Made by a program: the position numbers and the translations under genes
Origin: Pseudomonadota bacterium
GTDB lineage: Bacteria > Pseudomonadota > Alphaproteobacteria > Rhodobacterales > Rhodobacteraceae
Length of the DNA stretch: 64,000 bases
Direction: 5' to 3'
Assembly (NCBI GenBank): GCA_963205075.1
Contig: CAUJIU010000050.1
Span: forward strand, 1-64,000
Part shown: positions 18,738 to 27,551 of the stretch, piece by piece
How the letters are laid out: each line of letters opens with the position of its first letter
Position numbering within the stretch: the stretch's first letter is position 1
Notes under the pieces: generated by a model
The model's database searches: none
Told to the model about the DNA's origin: nothing
The model's input: only the letters and a program-made list of their open reading frames with translations

Positions 18738-20012
18738 TCAGACCGGCTTCTCCGGCGGATCGGCACGCAGGGCCAGCAGGCTTTGGGCAATGGCGGCGGC
18801 CAGTCCCGCCGCCTGGGCCGGCTGGACCGCCGGCCCGCTCCGTGCCGGTCCGGCGAGGCCCGCCACCGCCGTGCCTAGATCATGCGCATCGGTGACGCTT
18901 CGCGCCGTGCCCTCGCGCCCGAGTTGGGCGTAGGCGGCGGCGGCGTTGGCCACTTTGGGGCCGTGCAGGACCAGCGCGCCCAGGCGGGTGGCCTCGTAGG
19001 GGTTGTGGCCGCCCTGATCGCCGAACGAGCCGCCCAGAAACACCACCGGCGCCAGCCGGTAGATGAGCCCGGTCAGTCCCAGCGAATCGATCACGAAGAC
19101 CGAGCTTTGCGCGGCGGGCACCGGATCGAGGCTGCGGCGGGCCACGACATGCCCGGCCGCCTGCCAATCGGCGGCGACTTTCCCGGATCTTTCGGGATGG
19201 CGCGGGGCGTGGAGCAGCAGCAGGTCTGGGTGCCGGCTGCGGGCCTCCTGATGGGCCGCGCGCACGGCCGGTTCGTCTTCGGCATGGGTCGAGACGGCGG
19301 CCCAGAGCGGGCGGGAGCCCAGTGCGGCGCGCAGAGCGGCGAGTTCGGCGGGGTCGGCGGCCAGCGCTGCATTTTCCGACTTGAGATCGCCGGTGGGGCC
19401 AAAGCGGGCGGGATCAACACCCAGTTGCGCGATCTCGGCCTGGACCTGCGGGTTCTGGCAGGTGATCAGGTCAAACTGCGCCAGCAGCGCCGAGAAACTG
19501 CGCCCGAGCCGCCGGCGGGTGGCCGAGTGGCGGGCATTGATCAGCGCCAGCGGCGTTGAGCGGGCCTTGCAGGCGGCAAGCAGCCTCGGCCAGAGGTCGC
19601 TTTCCACGAAACCGGCCAGATCGGGCTGCCAGTGATCGAGAAATGCCGATGCCGCGCCCGGCGTGTCGGCGGGCAGATACTGGTGGATCGTGCCGTCGGG
19701 CATCAGGCGCCGGGCCGCCGCGGCGCCGGTCGCGGTGGTGGTGGTCACCAGCAGGCCGAGGTCCGGGGTTCGGGCGAGTTCGCCCATGAGGTCGGCGATC
19801 GAGGTCACTTCGCCGACCGAGGCGGCGTGCAGCCAGACCAGCCGCCCGGGCGGCCGGGCGGCGCTTGCCTGACCCAGCCGCTCGGCGCGGCGCTCGGGTG
19901 GTGCGGACATGCGCGAATGGGCCCTCAGGGCCAGGGCTTCGACCAGCCGCGGCATCCAGCCTGTCAGCCCGAGATAGGCGGCAAGCGGCAGCGGCCGGCG
20001 TGGCGGCGTCAT
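18738..20012 (-). CDS. waaA: 3-deoxy-D-manno-octulosonic acid (KDO) transferase
   Basis: 424 aa. It transfers KDO from CMP-KDO to lipid A precursor at the inner face of the cytoplasmic membrane (GT30 family). The N-terminal domain has [13 protein letters not shown] with the catalytic glutamate of the family, then VESDLWP; the C-terminal CMP-KDO-binding domain has HAPRHPERS and [19 protein letters not shown], all diagnostic. The N-terminal hydrophobic stretch ([10 protein letters not shown]) is short. It overlaps the stop of moaA by four bases (ATGA), so the two are one operon although functionally unrelated. Confidence 0.94.
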   Translation of the reverse strand: MTPPRRPLPLAAYLGLTGWMPRLVEALALRAHSRMSAPPERRAERLGQASAARPPGRLVWLHAASVGEVTSIADLMGELARTPDLGLLVTTTTATGAAAARRLMPDGTIHQYLPADTPGAASAFLDHWQPDLAGFVESDLWPRLLAACKARSTPLALINARHSATRRRLGRSFSALLAQFDLITCQNPQVQAEIAQLGVDPARFGPTGDLKSENAALAADPAELAALRAALGSRPLWAAVSTHAEDEPAVRAAHQEARSRHPDLLLLHAPRHPERSGKVAADWQAAGHVVARRSLDPVPAAQSSVFVIDSLGLTGLIYRLAPVVFLGGSFGDQGGHNPYEATRLGALVLHGPKVANAAAAYAQLGREGTARSVTDAHDLGTAVAGLAGPARSGPAVQPAQAAGLAAAIAQSLLALRADPPEKPV

Positions 20013-21013
20013 CCGCCGGTATGGCTCATGTGACGCGCGACCTTGCCATCAACCTGCTGGCGCGAATAGTCGAAATCATGGCCGCGCGGCTTGAGCGCGA
20101 TGGCGCGCCGGATGGCGGCCTCCAGATCGGCATCGGCGTCCGATCCGCGCAGCGGCGCGCGCAGGTCGGAATGTCCGTCCTGGCCGAGGCAGGTATAGAT
20201 CTCGCCGGTGCAGGTGATTCGCACCCGGTTGCAGCTTTCGCAGAAATTGTGACTCAGCGGGGTGATGAAACCGATCTTCTGTCCGGTCTCGGCCAGCCGC
20301 ACGTAGCGCGCCGGACCGCCGGAGCTTTCGCCCAGATCGGTCAGGCTGAAGCGTTCGGCCAGCCGCGAGCGCAGATCCTCGAGCGACCAGTACTGGCCCA
20401 GCCGGTCCTCGTTGCCGATATCGCCCATCGGCATCACTTCGATGAAGGTGAGGTCCATGTCCTCGCGCGCGCACCAGTCGGCCAGCGAGAACAGTTCGTC
20501 CTCGTTGAAGCCCTTGAGCGCCACGGTATTGATCTTGACCCGCAGCCCCGCCGCGCGGGCCGCCTCGATGCCCCGGAGCACCTGTGGCAGCCGGCCCCAG
20601 CGGGTGATGGCGGTGAACTTGGCATCGTCGAGCGTATCGAGCGAGACGTTGATCCGCCGCACCCCGGCCTGCGCCAGATCGGTGGCGAAGCGCTGCAACT
20701 GGCTGCCGTTGGTGGTGACGGTCAGCTCGTTGAGCGCGCCGGTTTCCAGATGCCGCCCCATGGCCCGGAAGAAGGTCATGATGTCGCGCCGCACCAGCGG
20801 TTCGCCGCCGGTGATGCGCAGTTTCTGCACCCCAAGACGCACGAAGGCGGAACAGAGCCGGTCCAGCTCTTCCAGCGTCAGCAGGTCCTTCTTGGGCAGG
20901 AAGGTCATGTCTTCGGACATGCAGTAGACGCAGCGGAAATCGCAGCGGTCGGTGACCGAGACCCGCAGATAGCGGATGGCGCGTTCGAAAGGGTCGACCA
21001 GGGGCAACTGCAT
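20009..21013 (-). CDS. moaA: GTP 3',8-cyclase, molybdenum cofactor biosynthesis protein A
   Basis: 334 aa, a radical SAM enzyme for the first step of molybdopterin synthesis from GTP, acting with MoaC. C24, C28 and C31 in [11 protein letters not shown] bind the SAM cluster; C258, C261 and C275 bind the second 4Fe-4S cluster near the substrate. [12 protein letters not shown] follows the first cluster, and the protein ends in the required Gly-Gly (SHTGG). It is divergent from the small lipoprotein gene at 21113 and coupled to waaA. Confidence 0.97.
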   Translation of the reverse strand: MQLPLVDPFERAIRYLRVSVTDRCDFRCVYCMSEDMTFLPKKDLLTLEELDRLCSAFVRLGVQKLRITGGEPLVRRDIMTFFRAMGRHLETGALNELTVTTNGSQLQRFATDLAQAGVRRINVSLDTLDDAKFTAITRWGRLPQVLRGIEAARAAGLRVKINTVALKGFNEDELFSLADWCAREDMDLTFIEVMPMGDIGNEDRLGQYWSLEDLRSRLAERFSLTDLGESSGGPARYVRLAETGQKIGFITPLSHNFCESCNRVRITCTGEIYTCLGQDGHSDLRAPLRGSDADADLEAAIRRAIALKPRGHDFDYSRQQVDGKVARHMSHTGG

Positions 21014-21112
21014 GGGCGGAACCTAGTCCTTGGGCGGGGGCTGTGCAAGGTCACGCGAAGGGGAATGGCCTGCAAGTTGCATTGAGCGGGGCCAGATCGT
21101 AGCCTTGCGCGC

Positions 21113-21568
21113 ATGAGACCCATCGCCATCCTGTCCTTGTGCCTGCTGACGGCCTGTTCCGGGGCGCCGCTGCACGACCTGTTCGCGCGGCCGCGGACCC
21201 CTGCGCCGGTCGCCGTCGACCCCGACCTGCCGCCGCCGCCGCCCGAGGGCGCCGCGACGGTCGAGGAGTTCGACACCACCTCGCAGGCGGACCGCGACGC
21301 GGCGCTGGCGCCGGTGGCGCAGGCGGCGTCGCTGGGCTTTACGGTGGCGACGCTGGGCTCCCCCACCGAGCCGGGTTTCTGGCTGCGCACGCCGCTGGTG
21401 ACGCAAGTGGCCGAGGGCCGGGTGGAATACCAGGGGCGCAGCCTCAATCTGGAGCTGCGGCCTTCGGGGGGGGATGCCGGATCGGGCAGCCAGTTGAGTC
21501 TTGCCGCCATGCGGCTGCTGGATGCGCCGCTGACCGGGCTGATCGAGATCGAGGTGTTTCGCCGCTAG
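21113..21568 (+). CDS. small putative lipoprotein, function unknown
   Basis: 151 aa. The N terminus MRPIAILSLCLLTACSG is a lipoprotein signal with lipobox LTAC, so the mature protein is probably a lipid-anchored envelope protein starting at Cys15. A proline-rich stretch (DPDLPPPPPEG) leads to a compact domain with GFTVATLGSPTEPGFWLRTPL and SQLSLAAMRLLD. I recognise the type as a recurring roseobacterial lipoprotein but know no function. Its TAG stop lies in a CTAG palindrome that is also the stop of the convergent alkylation-repair gene. Confidence 0.75.
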   Translation: MRPIAILSLCLLTACSGAPLHDLFARPRTPAPVAVDPDLPPPPPEGAATVEEFDTTSQADRDAALAPVAQAASLGFTVATLGSPTEPGFWLRTPLVTQVAEGRVEYQGRSLNLELRPSGGDAGSGSQLSLAAMRLLDAPLTGLIEIEVFRR

Positions 21569-22260
21569 GCCGGCCCCAGATGCCGCGATGCCTCGCGCAC
21601 CGCAAAGGGTTTCATCGCCGCGCCATGCTCGGCCAGAAAGGCGCGGGTGCGGTCGGGGTCGTGCTTGGACAGGTCGCGCAGCCACCAGCCGATGGCCTTC
21701 TGGATGAACCAGTCCGGGTCGGAAATGTAAGTTGCCGCCCAGCCCAGCACCCGCTCGCGGATCGCCAGATCGGCGGGCTTGGGGTGGTTCTGCCGGGTCC
21801 AGGGCAGGGTGATGACCAGCGCCGCGCGGCGGGTCCATTTGTCAGGCGACCTGGTCCAGATCTCGACCTCGTCGATGCGGCGCGGATCGGCGGCCAGCCG
21901 TTTCATGCCCGAGATGCAGGCGTGATCGGCAATGGCCCAGCCATCGAAATCCGGCACCCACGAGGCGATCAGCCGCCACGCGGCCTCATCGTCAGGACGG
22001 ATGCGCGCCTGGTTGAGCAACCGCGCCGCCGCGATCCGGGCCTCGTGGATGTCGCTGGCCCAGAGGCCGGAAGCGAGCGCCAGACGCTCCTCCAGCGTGC
22101 AGGCCGCGCGCCATTCGCGGGTCAGCAGGTCGATCTGCGGCACGCTCAGGCCCAGATAGACCCGCGGGGCCTTGTGATAGGCGGCAGATCCCCTGGCGCG
22201 CTCGGCATCGCCCTGCGCCCGCATTGCGGCCAGCGCCGCCCCGGGCGTGACGGCGCTCAT
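21565..22260 (-). CDS. DNA alkylation repair protein (AlkD-like HEAT-repeat glycosylase)
   Basis: 231 aa. AlkD-type enzymes excise positively charged alkylated bases using stacked HEAT-like helices. Visible family features are the start of the fold (YHKAPRVYLGLSVPQID), LWASDIHEARIAAARLL, WVPDFDGWAIADHAC, the conserved WTRRAALV and the end motif DWFIQKAIGWWLRDLSKHD. The ATG at 22260 overlaps the stop of glmS by four bases (ATGA), so it is co-transcribed with glmU-glmS, an unusual partner. The substrate range cannot be told from sequence. Confidence 0.88.
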   Translation of the reverse strand: MSAVTPGAALAAMRAQGDAERARGSAAYHKAPRVYLGLSVPQIDLLTREWRAACTLEERLALASGLWASDIHEARIAAARLLNQARIRPDDEAAWRLIASWVPDFDGWAIADHACISGMKRLAADPRRIDEVEIWTRSPDKWTRRAALVITLPWTRQNHPKPADLAIRERVLGWAATYISDPDWFIQKAIGWWLRDLSKHDPDRTRAFLAEHGAAMKPFAVREASRHLGPA

Positions 22261-24077
22261 TCCACGGTGACCGATTTGGCGAGGTTGCGCGGCTGGTCCA
22301 CATCGGTGCCCTTGGCGATGGCGGTGTGGTAGGCCAGCAACTGCGCCGGGATCGCGTAGAGGATCGGGGCGAGGAAGGGGTCGCATTCGGGCATGACGAT
22401 GCTCTGCCAGACCCCGTCGCCGGCCTCGCGCACGCCGCGTTGATCCGAGATCAGCAACACCTTGCCGCCGCGCGCCATCACCTCCTGCATGTTGCTGATG
22501 GTCTTGTCGAACAGCGCGTCGCGCGGGGCCATGACGATCACCGGCACCGCCTTGTCCACCAGCGCGATCGGCCCGTGCTTGAGTTCGCCCGATGCATAAG
22601 CTTCGGCATGGATATAGCTGATTTCCTTGAGTTTCAACGCGCCTTCCAGCGCCAGCGGATACATCTGCCCGCGCCCCAGGAACAAGATGTCGCGCGCCTC
22701 GGCCAGCTTGCGCGACAGGTCAGAACAGGCGGCCTCGATCCCGAGCGCGTGGTTGACCAGCCCCGGCAGCGCCCGCAAGGACGCGAGGCGGCGGGCCAGG
22801 TCCGCGTCATCGATCCGGCCCCGCTGGCGGGCGGCCTTGAGCACCAGGATGGCCAGCGTCATCAATTGGCAGCTGAAGGCCTTGGTCGAGGCGACGCCGA
22901 TCTCGACGCCGGCAAAGATCGGCAACACCAGATCGCTTTCGCGCGCGATCGAGCTTTCGGTCACGTTGATGACCGCGACCAGCCGGTCGACCTTGCCGGC
23001 GCAGTAGCGCAGGGCGGCCAGCGTGTCGGCGGTCTCGCCCGATTGCGAGACGAATATCGCCGTGGTGCCCGCGGTGATCGGCGGCTCGCGGTAACGGAAC
23101 TCCGAGGCGACATCGACCTCGACCGGGATGCCCGCGATCTGCTCGAACCAGTACTTGGCCACCAGGCAGGCGAATGACGCGGTGCCGCAGGCCACCATGG
23201 TCAGCCGCTCGACCCGGGCGAAATCCAGCCCCGGTTCGGGCAGCACGATCTGGCCCTCGGGCGTCAGGTAGTGATCCAGCGCGCCGCTCAGCACCGCGGG
23301 CTGCTCGGCGATCTCCTTGGCCATGAAATGCTTGTAGCCGGCCTTGTCGACCTGCGTGGCGCTGATCTGCACCGTCCTGACCGGCCGGTTGGCGATCCGC
23401 CCGGCATGGTCGCGGATCTCGACCCCGGCGCGGGTCACCACCGCGCTGTCGCCCTCCTCGAGATAGGTGATCCTGTCGGTCATCGGCGCCAGCGCGATGG
23501 CGTCAGAGCCCACGAACATCTCGCCCTCGCCATGGCCGATGGCCAGCGGGCTGCCCTTGCGGGCGGCGATCAGCAGGTCATCCTCGCCCTCGAACAGGAA
23601 GCAGAGCGCGAAGGCGCCCTCGAGCCGCTCGATGGTGCGGGCGGCGGCGGCGCGCGGATCAAGGCCCTGGTCGCGGTAATGCTGGGTCAGGAGCGCGACG
23701 GTCTCGGTATCGGTATCGGTCTCGTGGGCGATGCCCTGCCGGGCCAGATCGGCGCGCAACTCGCGGAAATTCTCGATGATGCCATTATGGACCACGGCAA
23801 CCCCGCCGGCCTGATGCGGATGGGCGTTCCTTTCCGAAGGCGCGCCATGGGTGGCCCAGCGGGTATGGCCGATGCCCGAATGCCCGGCCAGCGGCGCATG
23901 CACCAGCAGGTCCGAGAGGTTGACCAGCTTGCCCACCGCGCGGCGGCGGTCCAGCTTGCCGCCGTTGACCGTGGCGATGCCGGCCGAATCGTAGCCGCGA
24001 TATTCCAGCCGCTTGAGGGCTTCCACCAGCAGCGGCGCCGCTTCGTGGCTGCCCAGAACCCCGACAATCCCGCACAT
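22257..24077 (-). CDS. glmS: glutamine-fructose-6-phosphate aminotransferase (isomerizing)
   Basis: 606 aa, full length. It makes glucosamine-6-phosphate from fructose-6-phosphate and glutamine, the entry to UDP-GlcNAc for peptidoglycan and lipopolysaccharide. Met-Cys-Gly-Ile-Val at the start exposes the nucleophile C2 of the glutamine amidotransferase domain (about 1-240). Two SIS sugar-isomerase domains follow, with CGTASFACLVAKYW, VSQSGETADTLAA and the C-terminal tail PRNLAKSVTVE. It follows glmU by two bases. The tiny glmU-glmS gap leaves no room for a glmS ribozyme or riboswitch. Confidence 0.97.
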   Translation of the reverse strand: MCGIVGVLGSHEAAPLLVEALKRLEYRGYDSAGIATVNGGKLDRRRAVGKLVNLSDLLVHAPLAGHSGIGHTRWATHGAPSERNAHPHQAGGVAVVHNGIIENFRELRADLARQGIAHETDTDTETVALLTQHYRDQGLDPRAAAARTIERLEGAFALCFLFEGEDDLLIAARKGSPLAIGHGEGEMFVGSDAIALAPMTDRITYLEEGDSAVVTRAGVEIRDHAGRIANRPVRTVQISATQVDKAGYKHFMAKEIAEQPAVLSGALDHYLTPEGQIVLPEPGLDFARVERLTMVACGTASFACLVAKYWFEQIAGIPVEVDVASEFRYREPPITAGTTAIFVSQSGETADTLAALRYCAGKVDRLVAVINVTESSIARESDLVLPIFAGVEIGVASTKAFSCQLMTLAILVLKAARQRGRIDDADLARRLASLRALPGLVNHALGIEAACSDLSRKLAEARDILFLGRGQMYPLALEGALKLKEISYIHAEAYASGELKHGPIALVDKAVPVIVMAPRDALFDKTISNMQEVMARGGKVLLISDQRGVREAGDGVWQSIVMPECDPFLAPILYAIPAQLLAYHTAIAKGTDVDQPRNLAKSVTVE

Positions 24078-24079
24078 GA

Positions 24080-25432
24080 TTACTGACCCTTCCCGGCGCG
24101 CGCCTTGGCGGCGCGCAGCTTGTCCATCAGCCGGACCGCCAGCCCCGGCTTGTTGACCTGCTCGGCCCGGCCCACCGCCAGCGCCCCCGCCGGCACGTCC
24201 TGCGTGACGATGGTGCCGGTGGCGGTCATGGCATTGTCACCCACCGAGACCGGCGCGATGAACATGGTGTTGGAGCCCACGAACACGCCGCTGCCGATGG
24301 TGGTGCGGTGCTTGGACACGCCGTCATAATTGCAGGTGATGGTGCCCGCGCCGATATTGGTGCGCGCGCCGATGCTGGCATCGCCCACATAGGTCAGGTG
24401 GTTGATCTTGGCGCCCTCGGCTACTTGCGCGTTCTTGATCTCGACGAAATTGCCGACATGCACATCCTCGGACAATTCCGCCCCCGGCCGCAGCCGTGCA
24501 AAGGGCCCGATCACCGCGCCCCGGCTGACATGGCAGCCTTCGAGATGCGAGAACGAGCGGATGCGCGCGCCCGACTCGATGGTCACGCCGGGGCCAAAGA
24601 CCACGTAAGGTTCAATCACCGCGTCGCGTCCGATCACGGTATCTTGCGCGAACTGGACGGTATCGGGCGCCACCAGCGTCACGCCATCCGCCAGCGCCAT
24701 GGCCCGCGTGCGGGTCTGAAACGCGGCCTCGGCATTGGCAAGCTCGGCGCGGGTGTTGATGCCCAGCGTTTCCGCCTCGTCGCAGCGCACCACGGTGGCG
24801 CTCAGGCCACGGGCGCGGGCCAGATCGACGATATCGGTCAGGTAGTATTCCCCGGCGGCATTCTCGTTGCCCAGAGCGGCCACCAGTTCCATCAGCACCG
24901 ATGCCTTGGCGGCCACCACGCCGGAATTGCACAAGGTGATGGCCCGCTCGGCATTGGTCGCGTCCTTGTACTCGACGATTCGCGTGAGTTGATCGCCCTC
25001 GACCAGAAGCCGCCCGTAGCGGGCGGGATCCCTGGCCTCGAAGCCCAGAACCACGATGTCATGGCTGGCGCGCGCCGCGGCCAGGTTTTCCAGCGTTTCG
25101 GGCGAGACAAACGGCGTATCGCCGTAAAGCACCACCGCATCGCCCGAAAAATCCGCCAGATCGGCAGCGGCCTGCAGCACGGCATGGCCGGTGCCCAGTT
25201 GCTCGGCCTGCTGCACGACCCGCAGCTCGGGGTCCCAGTCGCGGGCCACGCGGGCAACATCGTCGCCGCCATGCCCCGTTACCACGATGACGCGCTCCGG
25301 CGAGAGCGCCGCGCCGGCAGCGAGCGCATGCACCAGCAGCGGCTCCCCGCCCAGCGGGTGCAGGACCTTTGGCAGGTCCGAGTTCATGCGCGTGCCTTGC
25401 CCCGCCGCGAGGATGATCAATGCCGTGCCCAT
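24080..25432 (-). CDS. glmU: bifunctional UDP-N-acetylglucosamine pyrophosphorylase / glucosamine-1-phosphate acetyltransferase
   Basis: 450 aa. The N-terminal Rossmann pyrophosphorylase has LAAGQGTRMNSDLPKVLHPL (residues 9-28); the C-terminal half is a left-handed beta-helix acetyltransferase with hexapeptide repeats and NYDGVSKHRTTIG. Together with GlmS it produces UDP-GlcNAc. The start at 25432 is chosen because the protein then begins MGTALIILAAGQGT as the family does. It is the first gene of glmU-glmS-alkD and is divergent from the HAD phosphatase gene at 25559, with 126 bp for the promoters. Confidence 0.97.
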   Translation of the reverse strand: MGTALIILAAGQGTRMNSDLPKVLHPLGGEPLLVHALAAGAALSPERVIVVTGHGGDDVARVARDWDPELRVVQQAEQLGTGHAVLQAAADLADFSGDAVVLYGDTPFVSPETLENLAAARASHDIVVLGFEARDPARYGRLLVEGDQLTRIVEYKDATNAERAITLCNSGVVAAKASVLMELVAALGNENAAGEYYLTDIVDLARARGLSATVVRCDEAETLGINTRAELANAEAAFQTRTRAMALADGVTLVAPDTVQFAQDTVIGRDAVIEPYVVFGPGVTIESGARIRSFSHLEGCHVSRGAVIGPFARLRPGAELSEDVHVGNFVEIKNAQVAEGAKINHLTYVGDASIGARTNIGAGTITCNYDGVSKHRTTIGSGVFVGSNTMFIAPVSVGDNAMTATGTIVTQDVPAGALAVGRAEQVNKPGLAVRLMDKLRAAKARAGKGQ

Positions 25433-25558
25433 GAAGTCACCTAGCCTGCTCGTTGTTGCACCGGGTTCTGACGCCTGCGGTCGCGTATCACAAGCCGCCA
25501 AGGCTTCACATTGCCTTTCGGATCGTTACATCAGGCGGAGACCCGCCCGGAGAATAGC

Positions 25559-26221
25559 ATGGCTTGCGTGATTTTCGACCTTGACGGCACGCTTGCCGAT
25601 ACCAGCCGCGACCTGATCGCCGCGGCCAACAGCTGCTTTCGCGGGCTGGGGCTGGGCGATGTGCTCGACCCCGTGGCCGATGCCGCCACCGCCTTGCGCG
25701 GCGGGCGGGCGATGCTGGCGCTGGGGTTCCAGCGCACCCAAAGCCATGACCCGGCCGAGATCGACCGGCAGTATCCGGTGCTGCTTGAGGCCTATGGCCG
25801 CGATCTGGACCGCCATACCGTGCTCTATCCCGGCGCCATCGCGGCGGTGCGGCGGCTGCGCGCGGCGGGCATCCCGACCGGCATCTGCACCAACAAGCCC
25901 GCGGCTCTGGCCGAGGAACTGATGCGCCGCCTGGGCGTGCGCGGCGATTTCGACGCGCTGGTCGGCGCCGACACGCTGCCGGTGCGCAAGCCCGATCCCG
26001 CACCCTATCTCGAGGCGGTCCGCCGCGCCGGCGGCACGGTCGGGCGCTCGTTGCTGGTGGGCGACACGGTGACCGACCGCGACACCGCCCGCGCCGCCGG
26101 CGTGCCCTCGGTGCTGGTGACATTCGGGCCGCTGGGCGGCTCCGTTGCCGATCTGGCGCCCGAGGGGCTGATCGGCCATTTCGACGAATTGTGGGACGAG
26201 GTGCGGCGGCTTCTGGCCTGA
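25559..26221 (+). CDS. gph: HAD-family phosphatase, phosphoglycolate phosphatase-like
   Basis: 220 aa. It is a haloacid-dehalogenase-fold hydrolase. VIFDLDGTLADT (4-15) carries the nucleophile and acid aspartates, ICTNKPA is motif II, RKPDP holds the motif III lysine, and LLVGDTVTDRDTARAAG is motif IV. The helical cap domain (about 15-80) is that of phosphoglycolate phosphatases, which recycle 2-phosphoglycolate from DNA repair or photorespiratory side reactions. Related phosphatases share this layout, so the substrate is probable rather than certain. It is 50 bases upstream of the aminotransferase gene in the same direction. Confidence 0.85.
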   Translation: MACVIFDLDGTLADTSRDLIAAANSCFRGLGLGDVLDPVADAATALRGGRAMLALGFQRTQSHDPAEIDRQYPVLLEAYGRDLDRHTVLYPGAIAAVRRLRAAGIPTGICTNKPAALAEELMRRLGVRGDFDALVGADTLPVRKPDPAPYLEAVRRAGGTVGRSLLVGDTVTDRDTARAAGVPSVLVTFGPLGGSVADLAPEGLIGHFDELWDEVRRLLA

Positions 26222-26271
26222 GGCCGCGGGCCGTCATTGACGAAGCGCCCAAGCGCCCGCACACTCCGGCC

Positions 26272-27477
26272 ATGAGCGAGATCTTCACCGGCCAGTTCAC
26301 CCAGCAGGAGCCGATCCCCGAGGACGGGATCGAGGCGGCGCTTGACGTGATGCGCCATGGCAGGCTGCACCGCTACAACACCGCCCCCGGCGAGGTGGCC
26401 GAAACCGCCCTGCTCGAAGAGGAATTCGCCGCTTTCACCGGCGCCAGGTATTGCCTGGCCGTCGCCTCGGGCGGCTATGCCATCGCCACCGCCCTGCGCG
26501 CCGCCGGCGTGCGCCCGGGCGACAAGGTTCTGACCAACGCCTTCACTTTGGCCCCGGTGCCCGGCGCCGTTGCCGCCGTGGGGGGCGTGCCGGTCTATGT
26601 CGGCGTGACCGAGGGGCTGGTCATCGATCTGAAGGATCTCGAGGCCAGGGCCAGCGAGGCGCGGGTGCTGCTGCTGTCACACATGCGCGGCCATATCTGC
26701 GACATGGACCGCCTGATGGCGATCTGCCAGAAGGCCGGGATCACGGTGATCGAGGATTGCGCCCATACGATGGGGGCCAGCTGGAACGGCATTCCGTCCG
26801 GGCGGCACGGGCTGTTTGGCTGCTACTCGACCCAGACCTACAAGCATCTCAACTCGGGCGAGGGCGGGCTGCTGGTTTCCGACGACGCCGAGGCGATGGC
26901 CCGCGCCATCATGCTGTCGGGCAGCTACATGCTCTATGATCGCCACTCTGCCGCGCCGCCGCCCGAGACCTTCGCCCAGATCAGGTATGAGACCCCCAAC
27001 ATCTCCGGCCGCATGGACAATCTGCGCGCGGCCATCCTGCGCCCGCAACTGCGCCGCCTGAAAGAGCAATGCGGCAAGTGGAACGCGCGCTACCGGGTGA
27101 TCGAGGCCGGGCTGCGCGGCACGCCGGGCCTGACGCTGATCGAGCGCCCCGAGGCCGAGGGCTTTGTCGCCTCGTCGTTCCAGTTCCTGCTGGCGGACTG
27201 GTCAAGCGAGGCGGTGCGAGAGGTGATCGGGCGCTGCGGCGCGCGCGGGGTCGAGCTGAAATGGTTCGGTGCGGCCGAGCCTGCGGGGTTCACCTCGCGC
27301 TATGACAGCTGGCGCTATGCGCCGGCGCCGCGCATGCCCGAGACCGACCGGATCCTCGCCGGCATCGTCGACATGCGCCTGCCGCTGACCTTCAGCCTCG
27401 ACGATTGCGACCTGATCGCGCGGATCATCCGCGCCGAGGTCAACGCGGTCTGGCAGGCGCAGGCCGAGGCCAGCTGA
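26272..27477 (+). CDS. DegT/DnrJ/EryC1/StrS family PLP aminotransferase
   Basis: 401 aa. The family aminates keto-sugars or, in some members, makes aminated cyclitols or related products. NAFTLAPVPGAV, EDCAHTMGAS (161-170) and STQTYKHLNSGEGGLL with the Schiff-base lysine K191 are the standard motifs, and ISGRMDNLRAAILRPQL follows as in the family. No sugar-nucleotide dehydratase, epimerase or glycosyltransferase lies near it, so the substrate cannot be inferred. It is tandem to the HAD phosphatase and 74 bases upstream of the liu-type operon, from which a separate promoter divides it. Confidence 0.85.
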   Translation: MSEIFTGQFTQQEPIPEDGIEAALDVMRHGRLHRYNTAPGEVAETALLEEEFAAFTGARYCLAVASGGYAIATALRAAGVRPGDKVLTNAFTLAPVPGAVAAVGGVPVYVGVTEGLVIDLKDLEARASEARVLLLSHMRGHICDMDRLMAICQKAGITVIEDCAHTMGASWNGIPSGRHGLFGCYSTQTYKHLNSGEGGLLVSDDAEAMARAIMLSGSYMLYDRHSAAPPPETFAQIRYETPNISGRMDNLRAAILRPQLRRLKEQCGKWNARYRVIEAGLRGTPGLTLIERPEAEGFVASSFQFLLADWSSEAVREVIGRCGARGVELKWFGAAEPAGFTSRYDSWRYAPAPRMPETDRILAGIVDMRLPLTFSLDDCDLIARIIRAEVNAVWQAQAEAS

Positions 27478-27490
27478 GCGCGCGACCATG

Positions 27491-27539
27491 TTGACCCGGC
27501 GCGGTCTTGGGAGTATTTATTGAACAACTGTTCAATAAA
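27491..27539 (+). promoter_or_regulatory. promoter overlapped by a 24-bp inverted repeat, probable repressor operator of the leucine-degradation operon
   Basis: TTGACC (27491-27496) and TATTTA (27514-27519) are separated by 17 bases, a good housekeeping-type promoter. The arms TTTATTGAACA (27516-27526) and TGTTCAATAAA (27529-27539) are perfectly complementary around two bases and cover the -10 region and the probable transcription start. A dimeric repressor such as a TetR-family protein bound there would block transcription. No regulator gene lies next to it, so its identity is unknown. Confidence 0.7.
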
Positions 27540-27551
27540 CGGAGTCCGGTC

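Noticed and set aside
22257..24077. glmS ribozyme or riboswitch.
   Set aside because: Only two bases separate glmU and glmS, and the glmS ribozyme is a Gram-positive feature.
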